Assembly: GCA_021234155.1 (NCBI GenBank)
Contig: JAJEKV010000010.1
Coordinates: 7,974,871 to 8,038,870 of the forward strand
DNA from: Isoetes taiwanensis
Taxonomy: Eukaryota; Streptophyta; Lycopodiopsida; Isoetales; Isoetaceae
Reading direction: 5' to 3'
DNA length: 64,000 bases
The translations under genes were made by a program, and so were the position numbers. This document shows, in pieces, positions 26,190-36,895 of the stretch (position 1 is the first letter of the stretch; every line of letters begins with the position of its first letter). Under the pieces are notes generated by a model. It had not been told where the DNA came from, made no database searches, and was given only the letters and a program-made list of their open reading frames with translations.

Positions 26190-27542
26190 TCATTTAAGTT
26201 CTTTAACATTATCAATCAATTCCGCTAACTCGCCACTTTCATAGGCTTCTATTGTATCTGCACCAAAAATACATTTTGTTAATATGAAGATGCTTCAATC
26301 TTCTTGGCAAAAAAGAAACAGCCATTAATAACCAAAAGCAAGTGTCGATTAGCATATTGCATGAGCAATGATGTGTATAAAACATGGTATTAAAACATTC
26401 ATGACGACATTAACAGCTCAAGAACGATTATGCTTCTTTAACTTTCAATTGCCAAAATTCAAGCCCTCATAAACAAACTGCTAAATTTTTCGCATAAACA
26501 TAAACTTCAAATTAGTAGCATATTGCAGGCAAGATTTTGCAAGGAGATGTGCCTTACCATCTGAACCACCTATATGCTTTCCACCAACAAAAACTTGTGG
26601 AACAGTGCGACGACTAACCAGTTCATATAATGCATTTTGAATATTAGCACCATCCTCTGCACAAAACATTAACATACAAGGGTACTCAATTCACTGTCGA
26701 TTTTAAGAATTGAGCACTAAAAATGAAAAGCCACAGGATTATAGTTCAAACCTCTCAAGTCCAATTCAACAATGTAAGGTGTTGTCTTAAACTCTTTCAG
26801 AACACCTTTTGCTCTTTTGCAGTATCTGAAATGAAACCATTCGCCTATGAGAGTTAAGAAATATGCAAAGAAGTAAAAACAGAGGATAATAGAAGTTTCA
26901 AATGCCAAATTGGGTTAGTTAAACCCTTGTGCATAGCTATTAAATTCAAGTTTGTTATGTTACCAGCTCAAAGATCAATATTTCTGGCTCATTATTTCTG
27001 GCCAGTCTTCCAATAAACAATATCCAAAACCAAAAAAAAACTGGTTTGAGATTTTAATACTACCAAAACCATCTACTACTCAAGAGCCATCTACTACTTA
27101 GTGAGTAGTGAGTAGCACACGGAGGAACATAAAATTGCCTCTCCTACTCAGCATTGGGAGGAACATAAAATTGTCTATCCATAAAATTGTCTCTCATGCA
27201 TCTTTATTAAAAAAGTGAACTCTCCAGAATGCAAATAAATTATCCAACTGATTTTGAAATTATGCTCTTTGGTTTGTATATACAGACTAGGTAGAAGCCT
27301 AAAAAGAAGGAAAAGAGCTGCCCACTTAAAAATAAGAAAGAAACTGTGCTGCGAAGAAGAACTTACGGGCAATATGACTTGGAGAAGATGACAACATGAT
27401 GGTTGTCAATAGAATTGCGAACGAAGGTTTTGGCAGCTACAATTCCAGCATCTTCGGCATTAACAAAAGCTTGTTGCAAAAGAAAGACGAAGGGCATGCC
27501 AATAAGAAGCGCCCTGCGAGCCCTAACAAGCGCCGTCGCCAT
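26190..27542 (-). CDS. Class I CPYC glutaredoxin with secretory signal (GrxC3/C4-like)
   Basis: Four exons, 27542-27367, 26825-26752, 26656-26558 and 26257-26190, join to 138 residues with GT/AG sites in matching phase. Glutaredoxins reduce disulfides and glutathione mixed disulfides using GSH. Visible marks: active site [15 protein letters not shown] (CPYC, split by intron 1), [16 protein letters not shown] (the cis-Pro and GG-D glutathione site), and C-terminal DNVKELK. The N-terminus ([20 protein letters not shown], then [11 protein letters not shown]) is basic and then hydrophobic, a signal peptide or anchor as in plant GrxC3/C4, so the protein probably acts in the secretory pathway. The start at 27542 gives this signal; a TTG just upstream is not needed. 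The gene is complete. It lies 3' of the MDAR gene's promoter on the same strand. Confidence 0.92.
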
Positions 27543-27579
27543 TGCCAAATGCTTCTAATGCTACTAGCAGAAGCTTTGA

Positions 27580-27640
27580 CCTGCCCAATTGGCGTTGGCC
27601 AAATTGGTATTGGGCCTGTTTTGGCCAACTCTTTATAGTC
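27580..27640 (-). promoter_or_regulatory. Glutaredoxin promoter: TATA box and GGCCCA-type elements
   Basis: On the minus strand CTATAAAG lies at about 27631-27638, roughly 90 bp before the start codon. Two GCCCAAT/ATTGGGC words (27581 and 27608) flank a dyad around TTGGCCAA. GGCCCA/TGGGCC words are common in promoters of plant housekeeping genes. Assignment is by position and motif only. Confidence 0.4.
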
Positions 27641-27796
27641 GCCATTTCCTTTCCCCTACACCCTTTCCTCGAATTCTAGCCTATCCATGTGTCTATTCCA
27701 CATTAGCAAATACGCCTAAGAGCCGGTTCACATGCGGTGAAGGTGCGATCACCGCTCAAATTATATACGCCCGAATCTGGTTAGACTCCCAAGATT

Positions 27797-27834
27797 AGAA
27801 ACCTCCCCAATTTTCCCATATGGAAACCTCCCCA
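27797..27834. repeat. Two GGAAACCTCCCC-type words
   Basis: GAAACCTCCCCAA occurs twice about 21 bp apart, with an ATATGG between. This is the word that forms large arrays at 34058-34550. Confidence 0.6.
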
Positions 27835-29035
27835 AGCTTCATAAGTGCCAGAATTTAATACGAACGGCGAGATTGAATTGTCCCTTTCCCTGATTTTGTA
27901 GATGAATTTTGGGGCTTCTGGAGCTCCTTTTCTATAGCAAAACAGAAGCGCGAAAAACTCTAAATTATTCAAGTGATTCAAGTGGAGGCCCTGCCTTTGC
28001 CGGACCGGATTCGTAACAAGAAGGAAGGAAATGCAACTCGGGTTAGGGTTTTCACTATGCTTCCTTCTATTCTGCTCTTTCCAGTTTGCATGGAGCTTAC
28101 GTTCTATGCCTGGCCCATTACGGTAGCTTGGAGGATCGTGGCGGGTATTTGAAGATTACTGCTTCCTTCCAGCAAATCAGTGGGTCCTTGGACTACAAAT
28201 CGCACTCAAAAATTTGGAGAAGATATTGGTTGCAACAGATGTAAGTAGCAATTCATGAGGCGATTCTTGATGCAACATCGAGATTTTGCAGCTACCTGTA
28301 GGTTGGACAGAGCTGCTTCAAGACCCCTGCTGCAGGGAGGTTTTCATAAGATGCTATTTTCGTGATGGTTTTATCCGAATGATTCTATTGAATAATCTTG
28401 CTTAATCTCTTTCTAGAGTCTCTGTTCCAAAGAAACAACATTTTGCAACAAGCTGTTGATAGCAAGCAGCAAGGGAAGAAGTAGATATTTCTGGCATTGT
28501 TTTAGAGATTTTCTTTGCTGCAGGCTAAGCGTTGCCTATTGTGGCATACGGCAGTGGTGGTCATGATTTACTCAGATTCAGCTGGTACTTTTCTTCTCCA
28601 CTGGTTTTTTTTTGCATAGTTCTCTCTTAAGCTTGCTCTCTCTGGTAGGATGTTTCTTTGTTATCTGTTAGTCATTCTTTTAACTATACAATGATTATTT
28701 TTCAGCATCCTTTAGAGCAATGGAGCAATGCAGGTAGAGCAATGGAGATCAACTCCTTCAAGCTGTGAAGGTATCTGTTTCACTCTACTCCTGTAGCAGA
28801 AAAGGTATTTATATTAAGAGCAATTTATTGCAATGTTTCAGCTCTGATTTTGGGCAGCACGCTTGAGATGCTCAATACTGCTGCTTAATAGAAGCGGGGC
28901 TTTGACATTCTGTACTTTCTGTACTCGACATATATACATTGCCACGACTTTGTTTATATTGTTTGAATACCATCCACCTTTTATTGTCCTTTGCGTGGAG
29001 AGATTGCATTTCAATGAAGAATTTATATCAAAGCA
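27835..29035. other. No gene recognised
   Basis: Upstream flank of the glutaredoxin gene and left flank of the 4.08-kb inverted-repeat element. Only short open frames without recognisable motifs. Confidence 0.3.
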
Positions 29036-29578
29036 TAGAAGTCGTATTTAATTAAAGTGGGACTCATTCCATTCCCATTTTTTTTCGGAACCCTGTTAAT
29101 TTACATGAAAAAGAGCACCCCGACCCGAAAACTATCCTTAATTCGATTTTTTGTCTAGAACTCTGCATCGAAGCTTTCCTCCAGTTTTCCCTGATTAGCG
29201 AGTCGAGAACAAGAACAATGCAACTGAAACAAAGGAAATTCATTAAAGATTGAAATCAAAGTTCTAGATTGAAACCAAAGTTTACAATGGTTGAAGATAC
29301 CATGATGGTCGGTGACACAAATATTACATCATCTTAGCACCTGGACCACCTCAGGGAACAACATACGAGCAAAGTCCGGCGTTCCCAAGCCACAAGAGCA
29401 ACTTGAAGAGAATAGAAATCAACAACACGCTAGCGACATGGCTCCCCGATCATGTCCTTTACGTTCGCGATTTGTCTTTGGAAAGGCAAAATCAAGTTAG
29501 TGCAAGTGATGCTCTGAGACAATACAAATAAGAAAACAACCAGGTTCTAAGGGCCATTTCTCAAGAATGTAGGTATGA

Positions 29579-30262
29579 GGCCTTTCTCGACTCGCGAGTC
29601 GAGAAAGGCCCCTCCTCGATATAACTTAGAGCCCAAAAAACAAAAAACAAGGAAAAAAATTCCTTCTTTTTCTAAGTAGGCAAAAAAAAAAAAATTTTTT
29701 GAGGGCCTTTCTCGACTTCATGAGTCGAGAAAGACCCCTAAAACCCCTCTAATGGCCTTTCTCTCGACTCATGAAGTCGAGAAACGTAGAGTCGAGTAAA
29801 AATTTTTTTTTTTTTCCTTTTTTTTTAACTAGGAAAAAAAAAATTTTTTTTCAAGAAAATTTTTTTTGAGGGCCTTTCTCGACTCGTGGGTCGAGAAAAG
29901 CATCTGAGAGTAAAAAAACGCAGTTTTGGGGGGTTGAGAAAGGAAGCTCAAAGCGAAAAACGCAGGTCTTAGGGGTTAGAAGGCCTTTCTCGCAGTCGAA
30001 GAAAGGCAAACTCAAAGCGAAAAACGCAGGTTTTAAGGGTTAGAAGGCCTTTCTCGACTCGCGAGTCGAGAAAGGCAGCTCAAAGCGAAAAACGCAGGTT
30101 TTAGGGGTCAAAAGACCTTTCTCGACTCGCGAGTCGAGAAAGGCAGCTCAAAGCGAAAAACGCAGGTTTTAGGGGTCAATTTCTCGACTCGCGAGTCGAG
30201 AAAGGCGGCCAAAGCTTAAAAACACAAGTTTGAGGGTCTTTCTCAACTCGCAGTCGAGAAAG
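29579..30262. repeat. Array of palindromes built on CTCGACTCGCGAGTCGAG
   Basis: Nine palindromes centred on CTCGACTCGCGAGTCGAG or variants: 29579-29610 (perfect, 32 bp), about 29702, 29755, 29871, 29986, then 30047-30076 (perfect, 30 bp), about 30115, 30178 and 30237. From 29947 they sit in a tandem repeat of 64-68 bp also holding CTCAAAGCGAAAAACGCAGG and TTTTAGGGGT. Each palindrome can form a cruciform or hairpin. Confidence 0.9.
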
Positions 30263-30264
30263 GC

Positions 30265-31740
30265 GCCTAAGGCCCTTCAAAGTAAAAAATATAGGTCTGA
30301 GTGGAAAACATAGTTCTAAGGCCCTTCAAAATAAAAAAACGCAGGTCTAAGGCCCTTCAAGATGAAAAACACAAGTCTAAGGCCATTTGGAGTGAAAAAC
30401 ACAACAAGTCCGAGAAGGTCGAAAATGAATAACCTTCAAACATCATATCATATTACTATACCTTTGTTCACATGTGATCAAACATACAACAAATGTGGCG
30501 AACCTACTTGCCTACTTGTCTCCCTTTTTTAATATGTCAATGTTTATCTATAGCTTTATTCAAAGATACCTTTCTTAAATGAAACAGTATATACTATGTA
30601 TTTTCTAATAAGACAATATCCTATACTATGTATTTTTTAATAAACACAATATCCTATGTATTTTCTATGAAAAAATACCCTCCCCATAAATTTCCTATGT
30701 ATTTTCCAGTAATGCCTAATGCACATGTAAATAGCAACATATGCATGCACCTATAATACACATTATAACTTAAAAATAATTTACCCTTATAACTAATAAT
30801 AATGCACCATATAAATATACTTACCCTTATAACTAATAATAATGCACCATATAAATATTATGCCCACGTGACTTATTTTCAAGACTCACTTTACTCTACT
30901 CTACGGGACTTATTTTCAAGACTCTTACACCCCGCCCTTTTTTCCCCCCAATATTTGAATTTTGAAATTTGGTACACACCTTTGTGCCGCAGATCATGTT
31001 GTACCACTTGGAAAGGAGAAACCACTCTGGTTTCCGGAAGATCTGCAACCACGAATCCGTTTCTTGAAGAACAACACCCACAAGAATCGCATTCGCATTC
31101 ATTTTCCTTGCTAAAATTATCCTGGGGAACTATGATCGCCCACAAGAATCACATTTGCACCATTTTGGGTCCACATTTCCGACCCTGAAATTATCAGATC
31201 TGCCATAGCCGTTTCTTCAAGAACAACACCAGCAAGAGGCGCTTCAAGCAGCGGCGCTTCTAGCGGCTCTGATATCGGCGATTTTGGAGATAAGCACTAT
31301 GATATCGGCGACTTTGGAGATAAGCGCTCTGATATCGGCGCTTCAAGCGGCTCTGCTATCAATTCCGACTAGTTGGGATAATGGATGGCGCTCATCTTTA
31401 TTGCTGCTATCTCTGCTGCAGTCGACCTAGCGGTGCAGCAACTCCGGCATGGTGCTCCATCTCCGGCTTCTGTCTCCATTACATTCATAGCCTGCAAAGC
31501 CTTAAACTGGCTTCTGCAATCCGGCTCTGCAAAGCCTTAAACTGGCTTCTTGAATCCACGCCAATGCCTTAAACCTGCTTCTTAAATCTGTGCTTTCTCA
31601 AACTCAAGGCCTTCTCAAATCTCTGATTCAAATCTGTGCTTTCTCAATGCCTTCCAAATCTGTGCCTCGCCTTTTCCTTATTCGAAGTAGCATAAGTCTG
31701 CGGCTAGTTTTGCGTTTTTTAGCCCTGTTCATTTACATGG
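30265..31740. other. Low-information spacer with GATATCGGCG repeats
   Basis: No gene is supported. A short tandem of GATATCGGCG-TTTGGAGATAAGC units lies at about 31270-31350, and a duplicated CTTACCCTTATAACTAATAA block at about 30780-30860. Confidence 0.45.
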
Positions 31741-31785
31741 AGATCTGAGGTAATTTTTGTCCCGTTCTTGGATTGATTTGTCCCT

Positions 31786-32470
31786 GATACGGCGCTTGAT
31801 TTTTACTCCGCCGACATGATTCCTGATCCTATCTTGGGTAAGCGACACCTTCTTCTTCTTGGATGGGAAATGAGGCCGCACCTTTTGCTTTTCCTTTCTC
31901 GCTCAGGTCCGCGAGCGAGGGTTTGGAGGACGTGGTTAGCGCCGAGGCTTTGGCTGGGCATAGCCAAGGTCGTTTTTTTGGATCAAGAACAGAGGATAGA
32001 AGAATCAAGCAAAGGGTAAAATGAGAAGAGCAAGAAGACAAGAGCCCAAGCAAAGGGCCAACAAGAAATGGGGAAAGAAGCTTGGAGCAATTCTAATGCC
32101 TCGAGTTGAAAATAAGACCGCCCAATGCGCTCAAGATGACGGATCGGGGAGGGGGGCGCCTTGGTACAACAGGAGCTACTTCTGCAGATGCTTTGATAGG
32201 GCCTTAAGCTTGGCAAGAGAACTTATTTCTAAGACTCTGCTGTGAGCAAGGCTGCATCTACACATGTTTCTTCACTTCCTAGTGGCAAAAAACCGCGCCC
32301 TCTGGCTCAGACCATCCAAGTGCCCAGATGCCAGGTTGAAGGGTGCAAAGCTGATCTCTTGGAGCTCGGTTACAAAGGAATGGCATAAAATAAAAAAATG
32401 CCTTGACGGCTTGAGTCAGCATGAAAAAAGGTGCTTCAGATGGGTACTGTGTCTGAGAACTGTCCAGCTT
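31786..32470 (+). pseudogene. SBP-box (SPL) transcription factor fragment
   Basis: A piece reading DTALDFYSADMIPDPIL runs into a GT donor (31838). At about 32240-32370 one frame reads SLPSGKKPRPLAQTIQVPR, then CQVEGCKADLLELGYKG, the start of an SBP domain with its first two Cys ligands. The middle of the domain (Y-RRHKVC-H-K and QRFCQQCSRFH in the family) is missing or scrambled, and stops follow. A later piece in another frame, LSQHEKRCFRWVL (about 32412-32452), resembles the end of the domain (LSEFDEGKRSCRRRL). The fragment therefore cannot encode a working DNA-binding domain. It lies within the 4.08-kb inverted-repeat segment, as captured gene pieces do in Pack-type elements. Confidence 0.55.
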
Positions 32471-32537
32471 TTTCCTATGTGAATATCGGCTTGGAGAAGG
32501 AGTAGGTCCAATTGCTTTGCACACGAAAGACTCTTCA

Positions 32538-32559
32538 ATTCTCGACTCACTAGTCGAGA
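32538..32559. repeat. Lone TCTCGACT/AGTCGAGA palindrome
   Basis: TTCTCGACT and AGTCGAGAA arms of 9 bp around a 4-bp centre. Same word as the array at 29579-30262, here near the other end of the element. Confidence 0.65.
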
Positions 32560-32699
32560 ACACCGTTTAAATACCACCAAGTTGGCTATTATTTCCTGAT
32601 TCATTATATATATATTGTTTTTTTTTAATTAATTATAATAATGTTAATTATATTTGTTAATTATATTTATTATAATTATATTGATTATAATTACTAAAG

Positions 32700-33030
32700 G
32701 TTGCCCATCTTTGCCCCCTTTTGCCCTTTCTCTCCCCTTCCCATTTGCCCCTTTGCCCATCATCCTCCTCCCCCAGTTGCCTCTTTGCCCATCCTCCTTC
32801 CCTTCTCCGGTTGCCTTTCCCATCCTCCTCCCTCTCCGGTTGCCTCTTTCCCATCCCCCTCCCCCCCCTCCCAATTGCCTCTTGCCCGTCCTCCTCCCCC
32901 TCTCTAGTTGCCTCTTGCCCCCTCTTCTCACCCCCCTTTTCGAACTTCCTCCCTCCCCCCTTCTTCTAACTTAACCCCTTCCTTACTTCTCTCAACTTCT
33001 CCCCTTTCCCTTCCCCTCCCCCTGATCTAA
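32700..33030. repeat. Pyrimidine-rich tract
   Basis: About 330 bp almost entirely C and T on the plus strand, with loose repeats of GTTGCCTCTTTGCCC and CATCCTCCTCCC. Long open frames here are composition effects, not genes. Strand asymmetry of this kind favours triplex or R-loop structures. Confidence 0.8.
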
Positions 33031-33779
33031 CAACGATTCAATGAAAAAATTTTTGTCCCATTTTCAGTCCGAGTCCCAAAATTCGAGATTTGTCCCACTT
33101 TAATTAAATACGACTTATAGAAACCCGGTGTTATTTCTTCTTTCCCAACCATCCCAATCTCCAATCTTTTAACTCCTTGGGGTTGTAGGATGTCTAACTG
33201 ATTATGATGTACATTGGAATAGCATGCATTATGTAAAAGTGTATTATTTTGGCAATGATCTACCAGTAAATTCTGGCAATTTAGATGATGTGAGCAAAAT
33301 GGTGTCTGCCACATACCACTAGCATGCTCTACATATATAAAGGTTTATAATTTTCTGTTTCATTGTTTTATGTACGGGCTGGTTTTGGCATCATTTATTA
33401 GATCTATGTTCTTGGGATATTTCTTCACCAGGTACATACATGTCCATTCTTTAGATAAAGCCAGGAATGTCCATGGTCAATAGCGCAGACTGATATATCC
33501 ACGGAAATTGTTGATGTATGAAGCTTCCATTATATTCTGGAAAGACACTTCCTAAAGTTTCTAAAATGGTTTATGACAGCACCCTTTGAGCTTACTGCAA
33601 ATGTTCTTCTACATAGCATGTCAAGAATTACGCATGAAATAAACGCCACAACATTATTATGAATTTTGATATTAAAAAGACAAGGATAATTAGACCATAA
33701 TAACAAAATCACAATAAAATACAAGAAGCAGAACTATGCACATGACTGAAGAGCAACAAAATCACAATGAACTCAGTAA

Positions 33780-34034
33780 TCAGCAACAAATATAGCTGTG
33801 ACAAAAAGATTGGACCTCCCAGACATCTTGACAAGCAGCACTAGCACTATCAGTCCGAATTGTGTCTGGATAGTGCTTACTAAGGTAGTATTCAGCTGCC
33901 AAGAGGTGCTTGCACCTAGAAACAATACTTGGACAACTACAATACTTGGACGATTTACTTGAAGAAAAAGCTTGGATGAATTCGTTCATGAAAGAAGAAC
34001 CCAAAGAGACGATTTGCTTCAAAAAATAGCTCAC
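33780..34034 (-). pseudogene. SWIM zinc-finger-like fragment
   Basis: An 84-residue frame holds YCSCPSIVSRCKHLLAAEYY, which fits the SWIM pattern C-x-C-x(n)-C-x-H. SWIM domains occur in MULE transposases, FAR1-type proteins and ZSWIM7. Nothing else of any of these families is visible, and the frame runs upstream into the repeat array at 34050. Short and uncertain. Confidence 0.35.
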
Positions 34035-34057
34035 TTTGAAATTTTATAGACATTTTG

Positions 34058-34550
34058 TGGAAACCTCCCCCAGTTTCTTTGGAAAGTTGGGGAGGTTTCC
34101 ATAAAATATTTAAAAAAATAAAAAATAGTCATTAATGTTGGCAACCACCGATGGACTGCAACGCACGTGGACCGAGATGCACGGGGGCTAGTCTTGCTTG
34201 GTCTTCGTGCAAATTTAGAGAGCCTTTTCTTTTTTTCTTTTGTGGAAACCTCCCCACCTTTCCCTGGAAACCTCCCCTGTTTTCTTAATTGGAAACCTCC
34301 CCACGTCATCCAAGAAAGCTGGGGAGGTTTCCACCTGAAAAAAAAGGGGGGAGAGTTTTCATGGAAACCTCCCCTGTTTTCTAATATGGAGAAAGTTGGG
34401 GAGGTTTCCAGGGAAAGTTGGGGAGGTTTCCTCGAAAGGTGGGGAGGTTTCCAGGGAAAGGTGGGGAGGTTTCCATGGAAAGTTGGGGAGGTTTCCAGGG
34501 AAAGTTGGGGAGGTTTCCATGGAAAGTTGGGGAGGTTTCCATTGGAGCCC
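34058..34550. repeat. Inverted and tandem arrays of GGAAACCTCCCC
   Basis: At least five copies of GGAAACCTCCCC (34059-34375) and at least eight of its reverse complement (34089 and 34322-34540). The right-hand run is a tandem array with a 21-22-bp period (GGGGAGGTTTCC plus AGGGAAAGTT or ATGGAAAGTT). Opposed copies form perfect stems, for example at 34058-34101. Open frames rich in Phe-Pro/Gly-Arg are read-throughs of the repeat. Confidence 0.9.
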
Positions 34551-34589
34551 AACCCAAATCGGGCGTAGAAAAAACCATCGTGCAATCAC

Positions 34590-34830
34590 CGTCATGTAAA
34601 AAGGCTCACCATTTTACATCCACCATCGGTTGCCATCGCCGAATAGCACAGGGCAAAACAGGGCCCCTCTCCAGCGATGGTTGCATGTGAACCCAGCCTA
34701 AGGGCCGGTTCATGTACTCACTGGGTTTTGCCCAGTGGAAAATTGGCGATGGTGGGCGATGGTGGGCGTAAAACGGTGAGCCCTTTACGTGATGGTGAGG
34801 GTTGTGAAGGTGCATGTGAACCCAGCCTAA
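34590..34830. mobile_element. Foldback MITE-like element
   Basis: GGCTCACCATTTTACATCCA near 34601 pairs with GGGCGTAAAACGGTGAGCC near 34775, with further pairing inward through CACCATCG/CGATGGTG words. GCATGTGAACCCAGCCTAAG occurs twice (34683 and 34810). The termini are not defined. Confidence 0.55.
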
Positions 34831-35084
34831 GCCGTTGGATCTTAAATAAAAAAAAGCGATGAAAATAAGATATGGATATGGAATACGTCACTTTAGAGAG
34901 AGCACGAAAGAAGCCCACAGCGCGAGTGTTTTTTGAATCGAATGATCGAGTTCTTACTCGGGGTGTTGGATTGATTGAATGTTCTCTCTAACCAATGAAT
35001 TCATTTTGCTTAACATTTCAGGGCAAGGCGTATCTTCCCATACATCTGGTTTTAGGCCAAACCCCGCCTTCCATCATTTCCTCG

Positions 35085-35560
35085 CTATTGCAGGTCTGCA
35101 GACGAAGACCATGCCTTCTCTGTTTGTTATGAGTTTAATTTCCCTTTCATTACTTAAGCATCCATCTTTATTATGGAATTTTTTGCTACGGCTGGAAAAG
35201 TTGACATCTTTACAAGTATCCATCTTACTGCTATTTTATGATCTTTCAAGCTATTTGATTCCTCTGTTTCTCCCTTTTCTTCCAGAACTAGGTTAGAAAT
35301 TGCTTGGCAAATGGGTCACTCACAACATGCGGTTTTATTATGCTTTTAGCTTAGAGGACCTCGCCATCCTTTAATCTCATGAGGATTTGATTTGTTTCAC
35401 GTTGAAGCACACCATTCGAGTTTTTTAGGTATGTTGCAATCTTACTACTTCAATTTAATGTTATCTTCTGTTAGTGGTCTGTACACGCTACTCCAAATCT
35501 AGGAAAATCTCTATATGTCACTTCATTTGCTCATCTCCTAGTTGAGAACAATAACCTTGT
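35085..35560. repeat. Dispersed direct repeat, copy 1
   Basis: About 470 bp starting CTCGCTATTGCAGGTCTG, repeated in the same orientation at 61868-62345 with ordinary scattered substitutions (for example GCTACGGCTGG versus GCTATGGCTGG). Noncoding as far as can be seen. Confidence 0.8.
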
Positions 35561-36688
35561 AAGACAAAAATTAGAAGGGATTATACCATATGGGGTATCT
35601 ATCTTTTAAATTTGGTTTTTTCGGATGTGTAGAAAACTTTTTGGAATTTTTGATAAGCTATTTTCCTGAGGTTTTAAAGGTTTTTAACTCCGGAAAAACT
35701 TGCCGACTTTCCAGAAATAAAAAAAAAAAACTCCTCATATAGTTATTTGGGTCGTGCATATCCAGCATAAGATCTTCGTGCCTCTTTTGGTAACATCTGA
35801 GACTGTTGTGTTGGAGGTTGCATGCCCAGCCTGAGGCTAGATTAGTATGGGCCCAGGGGTAATTTTGGCTGCAAGATAGTGTTCGGCTTCATTTCGGCTT
35901 CAGAGTCTTCGGTCATTCCTTGAGGGCCGCCATGATTCGCCTGCATAACTGAGTTAGAGCTTGCCTTGCTGAAGGTTGAACTGTGAGTAAGGATTTATGA
36001 AGAATAGAAATCAAGAAATTATGGAAACCCGTGAAGAAGCTTCAGCATCACAACAAATTCGTCTTCAGCTTCATTAAGGTTTGGTTATTTCGTCTGCTTC
36101 TCATCTCCAATATTAATCACAAAAAATTCATCTTAAGCTAGAGGTGCACAGCTTCTACCACTGTGGCCTCAGAGTTATCCACAATTCACTCAGACATCCT
36201 ATTCCTTCTGTAAAAGAAAAGATGTGAAGATTGTCCTCCTTCTGTTCACTAGGACTTTGATGCAGGTAAGTCTTCAAATGGGGCTCTTGCAATCCAGGGA
36301 ATAAATTACTAATCGTATATTTCTTATTAGCCAAAATGACTTTAGCTAAACTTGCTCGATATTAATCCCAAAACTTTCTGTCGTTTAGCTAAACTCTACA
36401 TATTTTTCCTCTCATACTTTCTAGCGCTTAGCTAAAATAACTTGAACATCATCCCAAAAATTTCTATGGCATGGCCAACGGAAATTATTAAACCAAATTA
36501 CAATACTTTTTTTCAATTGTTTCCACTTACTTTAGTCATTTTCTTTGTGAAAACGTTCTAAAATAATGCTAATTAGCAAAATCTATGACTCAAATTAAAT
36601 TATAATGCTAGAAACTAAATTACTAATCATATATTTCTTATAAACTAGAATGATATTAGCTAAATTAGCCTGAAATTCACACACTAGT
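35561..36688. other. No gene recognised
   Basis: AT-rich, no coding or structured feature supported. Confidence 0.3.
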
Positions 36689-36689
36689 T

Positions 36690-36895
36690 CCTTAGCAATG
36701 TGGTCTCGAGTTCGAGACCGCCCAGAATCGCACTCGGTACTGTTGGGGGTCAAATCCCAACAGACGCAATGTAAGGTGGTTGGGGGCAGGGCCTAACCAA
36801 GCAATGTAGTGTGGTGTGTGGTCACATATCCAGTTGGATGCTGCCTAGTGGCGAGGCGTTAAAACTACTATCTATCTATCTAAAAGTTTTTATGG
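36690..36895 (+). mobile_element. tRNA-derived SINE-like element
   Basis: GTCTCGAGTTCGAGACC (about 36704) contains a B-box-like AGTTCGAGACC, and GTTGGGGGTCAAATCCCAAC (about 36742-36761) is a T-arm-like stem with a second B-box-like GGTCAAATCC. The body continues through GGTTGGGGGCAGGGCCTAAC and ends in (ATCT)n at about 36870, a common SINE tail form. Box A is weak. Confidence 0.5.

Larger units (their letters stand above)
29039..33116. mobile_element. 4.08-kb segment with perfect 25-bp terminal inverted repeats
   Basis: The 25 bases at 29039-29063 (starting AAGTCGTATTTAATT) are exactly reverse-complemented at 33092-33116. The bases just outside are ATAG on both sides (29035-29038 and 33117-33120), a possible 4-bp target duplication. 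Inside are palindromic AGTCGAGAA words near both ends (29198-29210 and 32538-32559), a large palindrome array (29579-30262), an SBP-box gene fragment (31786-32470) and a pyrimidine-rich tract. No transposase was found, so it would be non-autonomous. Superfamily unknown. Confidence 0.55.

Noticed and set aside
29579-30262. Regular repeats that could be taken for a CRISPR array
   Set aside because: Units are palindromic, spacers are themselves repeated rather than unique, and the context is eukaryotic.
32644-32974. Several overlapping open frames rich in Pro/Leu or Gly/Arg
   Set aside because: They lie in the pyrimidine-rich tract and are open on several frames because the composition lacks stop codons.
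34031-34690. Frames rich in ETSPTF or GEVSRE repeats, up to 184 codons
   Set aside because: Translations of the GGAAACCTCCCC array in different frames; no family or composition typical of a protein.
36690-36895. A functional tRNA gene
   Set aside because: B-box-like arms are present, but there is no acceptor stem or proper A box; the (ATCT)n tail points to a SINE.
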